In this document: piece after piece, positions 19,889 to 29,259 of the stretch
Position numbering within the stretch: the first letter of the stretch is position 1
Layout: every line of letters starts with the position of its first letter
NCBI RefSeq assembly: GCF_019402645.1
Contig: NZ_VKKS01000001.1
Location: forward strand, 3,205,787-3,269,786
DNA from: Morganella morganii
Lineage (GTDB): Bacteria > Pseudomonadota > Gammaproteobacteria > Enterobacterales > Enterobacteriaceae
Reading direction: 5' to 3'
DNA: 64,000 nt
The notes under the pieces: model-generated
What the model was told of the DNA's origin: nothing
Database searches by the model: none
The model's input: the letters and a program-made list of their open reading frames with translations, nothing else
Made by a program: the position numbers and the translations under genes

Positions 19889-22207
19889 ATGAAAGCACTC
19901 ACCCTGGGACTCATCGGTAATCCCAATTCAGGGAAGACCACGCTGTTTAACCAGTTAACCGGATCCAGACAACGCGTCGGCAACTGGGCCGGTGTGACCG
20001 TGGAACGGAAAATCGGTTATTTCACCACGCCGGAACACAAGATTGAGCTGGTGGATTTGCCCGGCACCTATTCACTGACCACCATCTCCGAACAGACGTC
20101 CTTAGACGAACAGATTGCCTGTCACTTTATCCTCAGCGGTGAAGCGGACATGCTGATTAACGTCGTCGACGCGTCCAACCCGGAACGCAACCTCTACCTG
20201 ACGCTGCAACTGCTGGAATTGGGTGTTCCCTGCATTATTGCCCTCAATATGCTGGATATCGCCGATAAAGCGAATATCAATATTGATATCAAAGCACTGT
20301 CAGAGCGCCTCGGCTGTCCGGTCATCCCGCTGGTATCCACCCGCGCGTCCGGTATCTGTGAGCTGAAAGCCGCGATCGACAAACACACGATGACACCGCA
20401 TGAAGTGCTGGTGAACTATCCTGCCGCCCTGATCGACAGCATGAATACCCTCGCACAGTCGATCCCTGCGGAGGAATTCAGTGCCACACAGCGCCGCTGG
20501 CTGGCACTGCAAAGCCTGGAAGGGGATATCTACAGCCAGGCCCGCGCCGGTTTCACACCGGAGCATATGCAGTCTGTCCGCGATACTATGCAGGCACAGC
20601 AGCAGGAAGAGCCGGAACTGGTGATTGCGGATGCCCGTTACCAGACGATCGCGGATATCTGCGAAAAAACCATTGATAACAGCCATTCCGAGCCGAATAA
20701 ACTGACCGCTGCGATGGACAGAATTGTCCTGAACCGCTGGCTGGGTGTGCCGGTATTTCTGTTTGTGATGTATCTGATGTTTGTGCTCGCCATCAATATC
20801 GGCGGGGCATTGCAGCCGCTGTTTGAAGGTGTTTCGGAAGCCATTTTCATTAACGGGACACAATGGCTGGGGATCACTCTCGGCTTCCCGGACTGGCTGA
20901 CCATTTTCCTCGCCCAGGGGGTCGGCGGCGGTATCAACACCGTGCTGCCGCTGGTACCGCAAATCGGGATGATGTACCTGTTCCTCTCCTTCCTGGAAGA
21001 CTCCGGTTATATGGCCCGCGCCGCGTTTGTGATGGACAGGCTGATGCAGGCGCTCGGACTGCCGGGTAAATCCTTTGTACCGCTGATTGTCGGTTTCGGC
21101 TGTAACGTGCCGTCCATTATGGGTGCCAGAACCCTGGATGCACCGCGTGAACGCCTGATCACCGTCCTGATGGCACCGTTTATGTCCTGCGGGGCACGGC
21201 TGGCTATTTTCGCGGTTTTCGCCGCCGCCTTCTTCGGCAAAAACGGCGCAAGTATTGTATTTTCCCTGTATATCCTCGGGATTGTGGTGGCTATCCTCAC
21301 CGGTCTGCTGCTCAAGCACACTATCATGCGCGGGGAAGCCTCACCGTTTGTGATGGAACTGCCGGTGTACCATGTGCCGCATATGAAAACGCTGTTTATG
21401 CAGACCTGGCAGCGTCTGAAAGGCTTTGTGGTGCGTGCCGGTAAAGTAATTATTATCGCCAGTATGGTGATCGGCGCGCTGAACAGCTTCAGCTTCTCCG
21501 GTAAACCGGCGGACAGCATCAATGATTCCGCGCTGGCCTCTGTCAGTAAAGTGGTCACCCCGCTGCTCAGCCCGATTGGTGTAACCAATGATAACTGGCA
21601 GGCAACTGTCGGCCTGATCACCGGCGCCATGGCGAAAGAAGTGGTAGTCGGGACACTGAATACCCTTTACACCGCCGAGAGCATCATCAACGAGCCGTTT
21701 GATCCGGAAGCCTTTGATTTATGGGATGAACTGGGTGATGCGGTCAATGAAACCCTGGATTCTCTGGCAGAGACCTTCACTTTCGCGGCATTATCCAACC
21801 CGATTGAAGCCAGCAAAGGCGACGGTGAAATGGATGGCGGCACCATGGGTACCATGGCCGCGAAATTTGGTTCTGGTGTTGCAGCCTACAGCTATCTGAT
21901 CTTTGTACTGCTGTATGTACCGTGTGTTTCTGTGATGGGGGCTGTTGCCCGTGAAACCAGCCGCGGCTGGATGACCTTCTCCATCCTGTGGGGTCTGAAC
22001 GTGGCTTACTCACTGGCCGCCCTGTTCTACCAGGCGGCAACGTTCAGCGCTCATCCCGGCAGCAGTTCAGTGATTATCGCCGTAGTGGTGATTTTCAACC
22101 TGATCCTGTTTGCGCTTCTGCGCCGTACCCGCAGCCGTGTGAATCTGAGCTTCAGCCGTGATGCACACAGCCGCTGTGGTGGCTGCTCCGGCAACGAGTG
22201 CCACTGA
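19889..22207 (+). CDS. feoB: Ferrous iron permease FeoB
   Basis: The 772-residue protein has an N-terminal G domain with G1 GNPNSGKTT, G3 DLPGTYSL, G4 NMLD and then Gate-type membrane helices with conserved Cys (GFGCNVPSIMGARTLDAPRER; APFMSCGARLAIFA). It ends with a short Cys-containing tail. The ATG at 19889 gives MKALTLGLIGNPNSG, matching enteric FeoB; an upstream in-frame TTG at 19874 is not needed. Confidence 0.97.
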   Translation: MKALTLGLIGNPNSGKTTLFNQLTGSRQRVGNWAGVTVERKIGYFTTPEHKIELVDLPGTYSLTTISEQTSLDEQIACHFILSGEADMLINVVDASNPERNLYLTLQLLELGVPCIIALNMLDIADKANINIDIKALSERLGCPVIPLVSTRASGICELKAAIDKHTMTPHEVLVNYPAALIDSMNTLAQSIPAEEFSATQRRWLALQSLEGDIYSQARAGFTPEHMQSVRDTMQAQQQEEPELVIADARYQTIADICEKTIDNSHSEPNKLTAAMDRIVLNRWLGVPVFLFVMYLMFVLAINIGGALQPLFEGVSEAIFINGTQWLGITLGFPDWLTIFLAQGVGGGINTVLPLVPQIGMMYLFLSFLEDSGYMARAAFVMDRLMQALGLPGKSFVPLIVGFGCNVPSIMGARTLDAPRERLITVLMAPFMSCGARLAIFAVFAAAFFGKNGASIVFSLYILGIVVAILTGLLLKHTIMRGEASPFVMELPVYHVPHMKTLFMQTWQRLKGFVVRAGKVIIIASMVIGALNSFSFSGKPADSINDSALASVSKVVTPLLSPIGVTNDNWQATVGLITGAMAKEVVVGTLNTLYTAESIINEPFDPEAFDLWDELGDAVNETLDSLAETFTFAALSNPIEASKGDGEMDGGTMGTMAAKFGSGVAAYSYLIFVLLYVPCVSVMGAVARETSRGWMTFSILWGLNVAYSLAALFYQAATFSAHPGSSSVIIAVVVIFNLILFALLRRTRSRVNLSFSRDAHSRCGGCSGNECH

Positions 22208-22220
22208 GAAGGACACGGAC

Positions 22221-22454
22221 ATGATCAGCCTGATCGCAGTACGTGACGCCATTGCACTGAACGGCCGGGCAGACGCCCGGCTTCTCAGCCACCAGCTGAA
22301 TGCCCCGGAAACTCTGGTACAGGTCATTATGGAAAAGCTGGCCGCCATGGGAAAAATCGAGGCCGTGGATGTCAGCAGCTGCCTGAGCAGCAGCTGCAAA
22401 CAATGCCCGGAAAGTCAGGGCTGCGACACAAAGGTGTACCAGATCCATTCATGA
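22221..22454 (+). CDS. feoC: FeoC, Fe-S winged-helix protein
   Basis: A small winged-helix protein of 77 residues with the four-Cys pattern CLSSSCKQCPESQGC near its end, which can bind an oxygen-sensitive Fe-S cluster. FeoC of enteric bacteria protects or regulates FeoB. It starts 13 bases after the feoB stop codon. An in-frame longer start inside feoB is rejected. Confidence 0.93.
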   Translation: MISLIAVRDAIALNGRADARLLSHQLNAPETLVQVIMEKLAAMGKIEAVDVSSCLSSSCKQCPESQGCDTKVYQIHS

Positions 22455-22455
22455 A

Positions 22456-22481
22456 AAATACCCGCCGTTATGCGGGTATTT
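22456..22481. terminator. Bidirectional terminator between feoC and bioH
   Basis: Ten-base arms (AAATACCCGC / GCGGGTATTT) with a six-base loop between two convergent genes. Confidence 0.85.
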
Positions 22482-22486
22482 CTTTA

Positions 22487-23257
22487 TTATTTAACAAACC
22501 CCGTCAACGTCTCACAAAACTCATCCGGATGTGAAATAAATGGTGCGTGGGCGCTGTTACGCATAATAACGGATGACGATGATGGCAATTGCTCATCCAG
22601 CAGTGACGCGACTTTGCGCGGTACCAGCCCGTCGAGATAGCCGTAGATACGCAGGAACGGCATCTTCAGGGACGACAGTCCGCTGCGCAGATCAGCCGTT
22701 CTCAGAATCTCCAGCCCGGCATTCAGTACCGCCGCATCCGGCATCGGTTGTTCCAATACCACAGACTTCAGTGTGCGGGCATCCTGACGGGCACTTGCGG
22801 TACCCAGTGTCTGCAATGCCAGAAAACGCTCCGCCGTGCGCTGAAAATCCGTTGCAAGCTGATGCTGAAAACCGCTCAGTACAGTAGGTTTAATCCCCGG
22901 CCAGCCTTCCTCTTCCTGTGCGCCAAAGCTGGGGGAAGAACAAATCGTCACCAGATGACTCACCGCCTGCGGGTAGCGCAGCGCAATATCCGTTGCCACC
23001 AGTCCGCCCAGCGACCAGCCTGCCAGTACCGCATTTTCCGGCATCTGTGCAAATACAGTATCTGACATCTCCGTCAACGGCATTTCACCAAATTCCTGAC
23101 TGCGTCCGTAACCCGGTAAGTCAACCTTGTGAATACGGAAATGCGGGGCGAGCCGCATTTCAATGCTGTTCCACACTTCGCTGTTCAGTCCCCAGCCGTG
23201 TAACAGCACAAGATCGCGCGGCCCCTGTCCGCTCTGCTGCCAAAAAAGCGTTGCCAT
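22487..23257 (-). CDS. bioH: Pimeloyl-ACP methyl ester carboxylesterase BioH
   Basis: The 256-residue alpha/beta hydrolase frees pimeloyl-ACP for biotin synthesis. It shows [12 protein letters not shown], the nucleophile elbow GWSLGG (Ser near 82), and the catalytic Asp and His in [11 protein letters not shown] and [10 protein letters not shown]. The start at 23257 ([12 protein letters not shown]) agrees with E. coli BioH in length. A longer in-frame start would overlap gntX and adds no family sequence. Confidence 0.94.
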   Translation of the reverse strand: MATLFWQQSGQGPRDLVLLHGWGLNSEVWNSIEMRLAPHFRIHKVDLPGYGRSQEFGEMPLTEMSDTVFAQMPENAVLAGWSLGGLVATDIALRYPQAVSHLVTICSSPSFGAQEEEGWPGIKPTVLSGFQHQLATDFQRTAERFLALQTLGTASARQDARTLKSVVLEQPMPDAAVLNAGLEILRTADLRSGLSSLKMPFLRIYGYLDGLVPRKVASLLDEQLPSSSSVIMRNSAHAPFISHPDEFCETLTGFVK

Positions 23258-23293
23258 AGTTATTGTTTCCTTATTTATCCGGAGGGAAGACGG

Positions 23294-23977
23294 ATGGTTA
23301 TTATTGAGAATTACTGCCTGCTGTGCAATCAGCCGCTGGCAATTGCTGCACACGGTATCTGCGGATTCTGTGAACGGGGGCTGCCGGAGATGCCTCCGGT
23401 CTGCCGGCGCTGCGGCCTGCCGCTGGTGACACCGGAACCGGAATGCGGCCGCTGTCTGCAATCCCCGCCGCCATGGCAGAGCCTGCTGGCCGTGACCGGC
23501 TATCAGCCGCCGCTGGCCACCCTGGTTCACCACCTCAAATACAGCGGGCAGACCCACGTTGCCCGGACGCTGGCAAGACTGCTGCTGCGCCGGGTTCTGG
23601 CAGCTTACCGCGCAGGGGAATTTCCGAAACCGGATCTGCTGCTCAGTGTGCCGCTTTACCGTTACCGGCAATGGCAGCGAGGCTTTAACCAGAGTGATCT
23701 TATCACCCGCCCGCTGGCAAAATGGCTGCGCTGCCCTTATGACAGTTCCGGCCTTATCCGCACCCGTGCTACACTGAGCCAGCGGATGCTGTCCCGCCGG
23801 CAGCGCATGACAAACCTGTCTTCTGCTTTTGCTTTAACCCGTGATGTCCGCGGACTGCACATTGCACTGACCGATGATGTCATCACAACAGGAGCGACCA
23901 TGACAGCGCTGTCTGAATTGCTCATTCGTGCGGGTGCGGCGGCAGTCCGGGTGTGGTGCCTTTGCCGCACCTTGTAG
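23294..23977 (+). CDS. gntX: ComF/GntX-family phosphoribosyltransferase-like protein
   Basis: A 227-residue protein with an N-terminal Cys-rich zinc ribbon ([24 protein letters not shown]) and a C-terminal phosphoribosyltransferase fold with the PRPP-loop motif [12 protein letters not shown]. The family is linked to use of external DNA as nutrient in E. coli and to competence elsewhere. It is divergent from bioH, with GGAGGG before the start. Confidence 0.92.
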   Translation: MVIIENYCLLCNQPLAIAAHGICGFCERGLPEMPPVCRRCGLPLVTPEPECGRCLQSPPPWQSLLAVTGYQPPLATLVHHLKYSGQTHVARTLARLLLRRVLAAYRAGEFPKPDLLLSVPLYRYRQWQRGFNQSDLITRPLAKWLRCPYDSSGLIRTRATLSQRMLSRRQRMTNLSSAFALTRDVRGLHIALTDDVITTGATMTALSELLIRAGAAAVRVWCLCRTL

Positions 23978-24038
23978 TGCACCCGCAAATGGGCGTATTA
24001 TAACCAACCGGAACAGTCAACTATTTTTGGGCAATGTT

Positions 24039-24617
24039 ATGATTACTATTACTGACGCTGCGCAGGCACATTTTTCCAAACTGCTTGCCAACCAGGAACC
24101 CGGCACACAAATCCGTGTTTTTGTTATTAACCCGGGCACTCCCAATGCGGAATGCGGAGTCTCTTATTGTCCGCCTGATGCTGTGGAAGCGACCGATACC
24201 GCGCTGCCGTTTGAGCAACTGACCGCCTATGTTGATGAACTGAGCGCACCGTTCCTTGAAGAAGCCGTGATCGACTTCGTGACCGATCAGCTCGGCTCTC
24301 AGCTCACCTTAAAAGCCCCGAACGCCAAAATGCGTAAAGTGGCTGATGATGCCCCGCTGATCGAGCGTGTCGAGTATGTTCTGCAATCTCAGATCAACCC
24401 GCAGCTGGCCAGTCACGGCGGCCGTGTTTCCCTGATGGAAATCACGGATGAAGGCTATGCCATCCTCCAGTTCGGCGGTGGCTGTAACGGCTGCTCTATG
24501 GTGGATGTCACCCTGAAAGAAGGGATCGAAAAAGAGTTACTGAATATGTTTGCCGGTGAACTGAAAGGCGTTAAAGACCTGACTGAACATCAGCGCGGCG
24601 AACACTCTTATTACTGA
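24039..24617 (+). CDS. nfuA: Fe-S cluster carrier protein NfuA
   Basis: The 192-residue protein has a degenerate A-type domain (residues 1-95) and a Nfu domain with the cluster-binding CxxC in [14 protein letters not shown] (about residues 147-160). It delivers 4Fe-4S clusters to apo-proteins under oxidative stress or iron limitation. The ATG at 24039 gives [16 protein letters not shown]; the longer frame overlaps gntX and is rejected. Confidence 0.96.
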   Translation: MITITDAAQAHFSKLLANQEPGTQIRVFVINPGTPNAECGVSYCPPDAVEATDTALPFEQLTAYVDELSAPFLEEAVIDFVTDQLGSQLTLKAPNAKMRKVADDAPLIERVEYVLQSQINPQLASHGGRVSLMEITDEGYAILQFGGGCNGCSMVDVTLKEGIEKELLNMFAGELKGVKDLTEHQRGEHSYY

Positions 24618-24736
24618 TAATGCTGTACCGGCCGGATATCGCGCGGCCGTGATAATATACTGCCCGGTTATCCGCCGGGCAGGTTTCCGGCGGTGCTCTG
24701 TCACCGCTGATATTCACCTGCATACGAAAAATCATT

Positions 24737-25063
24737 ATGGAACAAATCCGCTTAATCTCACCGGATACGGCGTATGAACTCTGGCAGCAGAAAGGGGCTG
24801 TTCTGGTTGATATCCGTGATCCGCAAAGCTTCCGCGCCGGGCACACTGACGGCGCCTTCCACCTGACAAACGACACCGTGAATGCCTTCATGGATCAGAC
24901 AGATTATGAGCAGCCGGTTATGGTCATGTGTTACCATGGACACAGCAGTCAGGGCGCGGCTCAGTATCTGCTTAATGTCGGCTATGAAACGGTATACAGT
25001 ATCAACGGCGGCTTTGAAGCCTGGTTGCGAAACTACCCGGACACAGTCAGGTCACTCGCTTAA
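24737..25063 (+). CDS. glpE: Thiosulfate sulfurtransferase GlpE
   Basis: A single-domain rhodanese of 108 residues with active-site Cys in [12 protein letters not shown] (about residue 65) and the family motif [22 protein letters not shown]. It transfers sulfur from thiosulfate to cyanide or thiols. First gene of glpEGR, with 14 bases before glpG. Confidence 0.94.
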   Translation: MEQIRLISPDTAYELWQQKGAVLVDIRDPQSFRAGHTDGAFHLTNDTVNAFMDQTDYEQPVMVMCYHGHSSQGAAQYLLNVGYETVYSINGGFEAWLRNYPDTVRSLA

Positions 25064-25077
25064 CAACGGACAGCTAT

Positions 25078-25911
25078 ATGGTTTATCTGATCACCATCGC
25101 CAACCCGCGGATTGCCCAGTCATTTATCGATTATATGGCGTCCAGGGATATTGAGCTTACCATGCGTGCCACCCGCGAAGGGCGCGGCGCGGAACTGTGG
25201 CTCGGCGACGAAAGCAAGCTGGCACAGACTCAGGCTGAGCTGGAAACTTTTATGCGTGACCCGATGAATAAACGCTACCTCGCGGCCAGCTGGGAATCCG
25301 GTGAAACCGACTCCCCGTTCCGCTATCCGGCCTCCCGTGTCTTCAGTAATCTGGTGACTCCGGCGGGGCCGCTGACCATCACTATCACGGTACTGTGTGC
25401 ACTGGTATTTTTGTGGATGCAGATAAGCGGTACCGGCGCGGTGATGGCATATCTGGCATGGCCGCAGCCTGACCGGCAGGGCGAACTGTGGCGGTGGGTA
25501 AGCCCGGTTTTCCTGCATTTCGGCCTGACCCATATTCTGATGAACCTGGCGCTGTGGTGGTATCTCGCCGGTCAGGTGGAAAAACAGCTCGGCAGCGGAC
25601 GGCTGCTGGTGATCACGCTTATCTCTGCCCTGGTCAGTTGCTGGTCGCAATCCTTTTTCAGCGGCTCATCCTTCGGCGGCTTGTCCGGCGTGGTTTTCGC
25701 GCTGATCGGTTATGTCTGGTACACCGGCGCACGCAATCCGTCCGCCGGTATTTATCTGCCCGCCGCCATGATGGTGTTCTCGGTATTGTGGCTGGTTATC
25801 GGTTATTTCGATTTATTTGGTACAATACCGATCGCAAATATGGCTCATGCATCCGGTCTGGCGACCGGCCTGCTGATGGCTGTATGGGATAACCGCCGCC
25901 GGGCGGCCTGA
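25078..25911 (+). CDS. glpG: Rhomboid intramembrane protease GlpG
   Basis: The 277-residue protein has a cytoplasmic N-terminal domain and six membrane helices. The catalytic Ser is in GLSGVVFALIGY (about residue 204) and the His in ANMAHASGLATGLLM (about residue 260); HILMNLALWWYLAG forms the oxyanion region. It cleaves membrane proteins within their helices. Confidence 0.95.
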   Translation: MVYLITIANPRIAQSFIDYMASRDIELTMRATREGRGAELWLGDESKLAQTQAELETFMRDPMNKRYLAASWESGETDSPFRYPASRVFSNLVTPAGPLTITITVLCALVFLWMQISGTGAVMAYLAWPQPDRQGELWRWVSPVFLHFGLTHILMNLALWWYLAGQVEKQLGSGRLLVITLISALVSCWSQSFFSGSSFGGLSGVVFALIGYVWYTGARNPSAGIYLPAAMMVFSVLWLVIGYFDLFGTIPIANMAHASGLATGLLMAVWDNRRRAA

Positions 25912-25995
25912 ATAATAATGAAAATATGACACCGCCGCCGCATATAACGGCACAATCCTGAATGTGCGGTGGTACTGATCTGACCGGGGGATTTT

Positions 25996-26754
25996 GTGAA
26001 ACAAACACAGCGTCATGATGCTATCGTTGAATTAGTCAGTAAACAGGGCTATGTCAGCACAGAAGAGCTGGTTGAGCACTTTAAGGTCAGTCCGCAGACC
26101 ATCCGCCGTGATCTTAATGAGCTGGCAGAGCAGAATAAAATCCACCGTCACCACGGCGGCGCAGCACAGCCGTCCAGCTCGGTGAACGCCGCCTATCATG
26201 AACGTAAAAGCATGTGGTCGGATGAAAAACGCCGGATTGCCCGCCGTGTCGCGGCGCTGATCCCGGATGGTGCCACTCTGTTTATTGATATCGGCACCAC
26301 ACCGGAAGCTGTTGCGCATGAACTGCTGGAACATAAAAATCTGCGTATTGTCACCAATAACCTCAATGTCGCCACCCTGCTGATGGCAAAAGACGATTTC
26401 CGTCTGATCCTGGCCGGTGGTGAAGTCCGTTCCCGTGACGGCGGAATTGTCGGTGAAGCCACACTCGATTTTATCTCTCAGTTCCGCCTGGATTTCGGTA
26501 TTCTCGGGATCAGCGGCATTGATACTGACGGCTCCCTGCTGGAGTTTGATTATCATGAAGTCCGCACCAAACGGGCGATCATTGAAAACTCCCGCTGTGT
26601 GATGCTCGTTACCGACCATTCTAAATTCGGCCGCAACGCGATGGTCAACCTCGGTAATATGGGGCTGATTGATTGCCTGTTTACCGACAAACGCCCGCCG
26701 GAAAGCATCATCAAAATCCTGGACGAACAACAGGTTCAGCTCGAAGTCTGCTGA
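25996..26754 (+). CDS. glpR: Glycerol-3-phosphate regulon repressor GlpR
   Basis: A DeoR-family repressor of 252 residues. The N-terminal helix-turn-helix reads VSTEELVEHFKVSPQTIRRDLNEL and the sugar-phosphate sensor domain contains DIGTTPEAVAHEL and LEFDYHEVRTKRAII. It should repress glp genes until glycerol 3-phosphate is present. It lies 84 bases after glpG and directly upstream of glpD. Confidence 0.95.
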   Translation: MKQTQRHDAIVELVSKQGYVSTEELVEHFKVSPQTIRRDLNELAEQNKIHRHHGGAAQPSSSVNAAYHERKSMWSDEKRRIARRVAALIPDGATLFIDIGTTPEAVAHELLEHKNLRIVTNNLNVATLLMAKDDFRLILAGGEVRSRDGGIVGEATLDFISQFRLDFGILGISGIDTDGSLLEFDYHEVRTKRAIIENSRCVMLVTDHSKFGRNAMVNLGNMGLIDCLFTDKRPPESIIKILDEQQVQLEVC

Positions 26755-26918
26755 TTATCTCTGCCCGCGTCACCGCCCGGTGGCGCGGTATTTCACCGTC
26801 TTTTCACGCCGCCTTAATCCACCACTCTTTGTATGGATATGCTAACGAATTGTTACCCATGTCACGGAGAACGTTTTTTTATGTCCGGAATGTTGGAATA
26901 TCGTTCATATTGAACTAT

Positions 26919-26938
26919 TATGAGCGATAACGAACATT
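26919..26938. promoter_or_regulatory. GlpR operator upstream of glpD
   Basis: TATGAGCGATAACGAACATT agrees at about 17 of 20 positions with the palindromic GlpR consensus. A further half-site (CGTTCATA) lies at 26902-26909. The operator ends 31 bases before the glpD start codon. Confidence 0.75.
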
Positions 26939-26969
26939 AAAGAACAAATGTGGTCATGCGGGAGTGAGG

Positions 26970-28457
26970 ATGGAAACGAAAGACTTGATCGTTATCGGAG
27001 GCGGAATCAACGGTGCGGGCATTGCCGCAGATGCAGCAGGACGCGGGCTGTCTGTGCTGATGCTGGAAGCACGGGATCTGGCCTGTGCCACCTCATCAGC
27101 CAGTTCAAAACTGATCCACGGCGGATTGCGCTATCTCGAACATTATGAGTTTCGTTTGGTGAGCGAAGCGCTGGCTGAACGCGAAGTTTTATTAAAAATG
27201 GCGCCGCATATCGCCTTCCCGATGCGTTTCCGTCTGCCGCATCAGCCGCATCTGCGCCCGGCATGGATGATCCGTGCAGGGCTGTTTCTGTATGACCATC
27301 TTGGTAAACGCACCACACTACCGGGCAGCCGTGGCCTGACCTTCAGCAGCGCTTCCCCGCTGAAAGCAGAATTCAGAAAAGGGTTTGAATATTCCGACAG
27401 CTGGGTGGACGATGCCCGCCTGGTGGTTCTGAATGCACAGGAAGTCGTGCGGCAGGGCGGCGAAGTCCGCACACGGACAAAAGTCACCCGAGCATGGCGC
27501 GAAAACGGTTTATGGCAGGTGGAAGCTGAAAATACCCTGACCGGCGAAACCCTGCGCCGGCAGGCAAAAGGGCTGGTCAATGCCGCCGGTCCGTGGGTGA
27601 AAACCTTCTTTGATGACGGATTACAGCTCAAATCCCCTTACGGCATCCGTCTCATCAAAGGCAGCCACATTGTGGTACCGCGCGTTCACAACGAGCCGCA
27701 GGCCTATATCCTGCAAAACGAAGATCATCGTATTGTGTTTGTCATCCCGTGGATGGATGAATTTTCAATTATCGGCACCACTGACGTGGAATATCACGGT
27801 GATCCGGCGGACGTTAAAATTGATGATAACGAAATTAATTATCTGCTGGATGTCTATAACGAGCACTTCCGCAAAACCCTGACACGTGAGGATATCCGCT
27901 GGACATACTCCGGCGTCCGTCCGCTGTGTGATGATGAATCTGATTCACCACAGGCAATCACCCGCGATTACACACTCGATTTGCATGATGATAACGGGCA
28001 GACACCGCTGTTGTCCGTCTTCGGCGGCAAACTCACCACTTACCGCAAGCTCGGCGAACACGCACTGGATAAACTGGCGGAATACTATCCGCAGGCCGGG
28101 AAAGCATGGACAAAACAGGCGGTACTGACCGGCGGTGAACTGAACGGCCGGACCCGTGATGATTATGCCCGGGTGCTGACAGCACGCTGGTCATGGCTGC
28201 CGAACGGCCTGGCACTGCGCCTTGCCCGTACCTACGGCAGTCAGACAGAAAAAATCATCGGTGATGCACAGTCCCTCAGCGATCTCGGGCAGTTATTCGG
28301 CCATAACCTGTATGAAGCCGAACTGCGCTACCTGGTACAGAACGAATGGGTGATCACCGCAGAAGATGCGCTCTGGCGCAGAACCAAGCTGGGAATGTGG
28401 CTCACACAGGAAGAACAGCTTCAGGTGGAGCAGTGGCTCCGCCGGGCAGAACAGTAA
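26970..28457 (+). CDS. glpD: Aerobic glycerol-3-phosphate dehydrogenase
   Basis: A membrane-associated flavoenzyme of 495 residues that oxidises glycerol 3-phosphate to dihydroxyacetone phosphate and reduces quinone. The FAD-binding motif is at the N-terminus (LIVIGGGINGAGIAADAAGRG), followed by SSKLIHGGLRYLEHYEFRLV and SIIGTTDVEY. ATG 26970 is preferred over a GTG six bases earlier because GGAG lies at the right distance. It is preceded by a GlpR operator. Confidence 0.96.
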   Translation: METKDLIVIGGGINGAGIAADAAGRGLSVLMLEARDLACATSSASSKLIHGGLRYLEHYEFRLVSEALAEREVLLKMAPHIAFPMRFRLPHQPHLRPAWMIRAGLFLYDHLGKRTTLPGSRGLTFSSASPLKAEFRKGFEYSDSWVDDARLVVLNAQEVVRQGGEVRTRTKVTRAWRENGLWQVEAENTLTGETLRRQAKGLVNAAGPWVKTFFDDGLQLKSPYGIRLIKGSHIVVPRVHNEPQAYILQNEDHRIVFVIPWMDEFSIIGTTDVEYHGDPADVKIDDNEINYLLDVYNEHFRKTLTREDIRWTYSGVRPLCDDESDSPQAITRDYTLDLHDDNGQTPLLSVFGGKLTTYRKLGEHALDKLAEYYPQAGKAWTKQAVLTGGELNGRTRDDYARVLTARWSWLPNGLALRLARTYGSQTEKIIGDAQSLSDLGQLFGHNLYEAELRYLVQNEWVITAEDALWRRTKLGMWLTQEEQLQVEQWLRRAEQ

Positions 28458-28469
28458 CGATAACAACAC

Positions 28470-28492
28470 AGACCGGCTCAGAATGCCGGTCT
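28470..28492 (+). terminator. Terminator of glpD
   Basis: Eight-base arms AGACCGGC / GCCGGTCT with a 7-base loop, followed by GGTTCTTTA. Confidence 0.75.
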
Positions 28493-28498
28493 GGTTCT

Positions 28499-28690
28499 TT
28501 ATGACCTCAGCGCCGGAGATTGCACCAGTACGCTGCCGTTTCCGGGCACAATAAACTGCGGCAGCAGAGATAAATACATCATCACCATTTTCGGTCTTGC
28601 CAGACTGGCCAGAAACCTCATGGTGAACAGTTTTTCCGGCTTATCTTCCGGTAAATCCCTGCACCGGAAATGCAAAGCACCCGCCCGATT
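28499..28690 (-). pseudogene. Fragment of a LysE/RhtB-type amino acid exporter
   Basis: On the minus strand a 59-residue stretch reads LFTMRFLASLARPKMVMMYL, then SLLPQFIVPGNGSVLVQ, and stops (TAA at 28499-28501). The LARPK...YLSLLPQF pattern is that of the central membrane segment of LysE-family exporters (usual form NLLNPKTxLFxLAFLPQF). No start codon region, N-terminal helices or C-terminal helices are found, so this is a remnant of a roughly 200-residue protein. Confidence 0.55.
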
Positions 28691-28732
28691 TCCCTGACAA
28701 AGTGAACGGGAAATCAGATAGGGGTTCTGCGC

Positions 28733-28777
28733 CGAAATTTCCGAAATCGGATTTTTAATGATCTTTTCGGAATTTCG
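28733..28777. repeat. Imperfect inverted repeat
   Basis: CGAAATTTCCGAAA is repeated in inverse form as TTTTCGGAATTTCG, 17 bases away, with a one-base shift. A shorter inverted pair (GATTTCCC / GGGAAATC) lies at 28687-28715. There is no T run that would mark a terminator. Function is unknown; it may be an end of a lost element or an operator. Confidence 0.5.
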
Positions 28778-28813
28778 ATCATGCTATCAGCAATAGTCTT
28801 AGCCAGTTGCCCC

Positions 28814-28885
28814 CTATTTATCAATAGTGTAAATATCCCGGATATTGCAGTATATGTAATCCATCACTGGTTTAAACGCTTCCAT
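28814..28885 (-). pseudogene. Possible AraC-type regulator fragment
   Basis: A 23-residue minus-strand frame reads MEAFKPVMDYIYCNIRDIYT and then ends. The pattern KPVxDYIxxNI....TID resembles the first helix of AraC-type DNA-binding domains. It is too short to be firm. Confidence 0.25.
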
Positions 28886-29121
28886 ATAAGGGGGAGCCGG
28901 GAACCACTAAAATTTTGCGGGACAGTTGACGAAAAATATTAATCGGTGGTGATGCCACTACTGGCGAGCTTTTCCGATCAATCATGTCTGCTTCTGATAC
29001 CTGAGCTTACCTTTTACAGAACTGAGAGCCGTAACGTAAAGGGGGCATCACTTATTCGTATATATAAATTATTCTTGGCAGAATGCTCTGTGCAGAGAAA
29101 GGAAAATTCAGGACATGTTAA

Positions 29122-29229
29122 TTGTATCAGGAGGCAAGACGGCGGGACAGAACGATTCCGATGCTGAAAACGTTCACTGTGTTTAATGTTGAGCAGATCG
29201 ACGGATTGACACTGACGGGAGAAAAATAG
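29122..29229 (+). pseudogene. Fragment of an ArdC-type antirestriction protein
   Basis: The frame reads RDRTIPMLKTFTVFNVEQID and GL before stopping at TAG. This is the conserved end of the N-terminal ssDNA-binding domain of ArdC/DUF1738 proteins (usual form LK.YTVFNVEQ..GL), which are carried by plasmids and integrative elements. Neither the preceding part nor the metallopeptidase domain is present. It marks a past conjugative-element insertion. Confidence 0.65.
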
Positions 29230-29259
29230 TGTTATATAAAATAAATCTCAGAGGTTCGT

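Noticed and set aside
20300-21319. 339-residue open frame on the minus strand
   Set aside because: Antisense to feoB and without domain features.
22158-22220. Longer start for feoC inside feoB
   Set aside because: FeoC family members begin at MISLIAVRDAIAL; the extra residues are feoB sequence in another frame.
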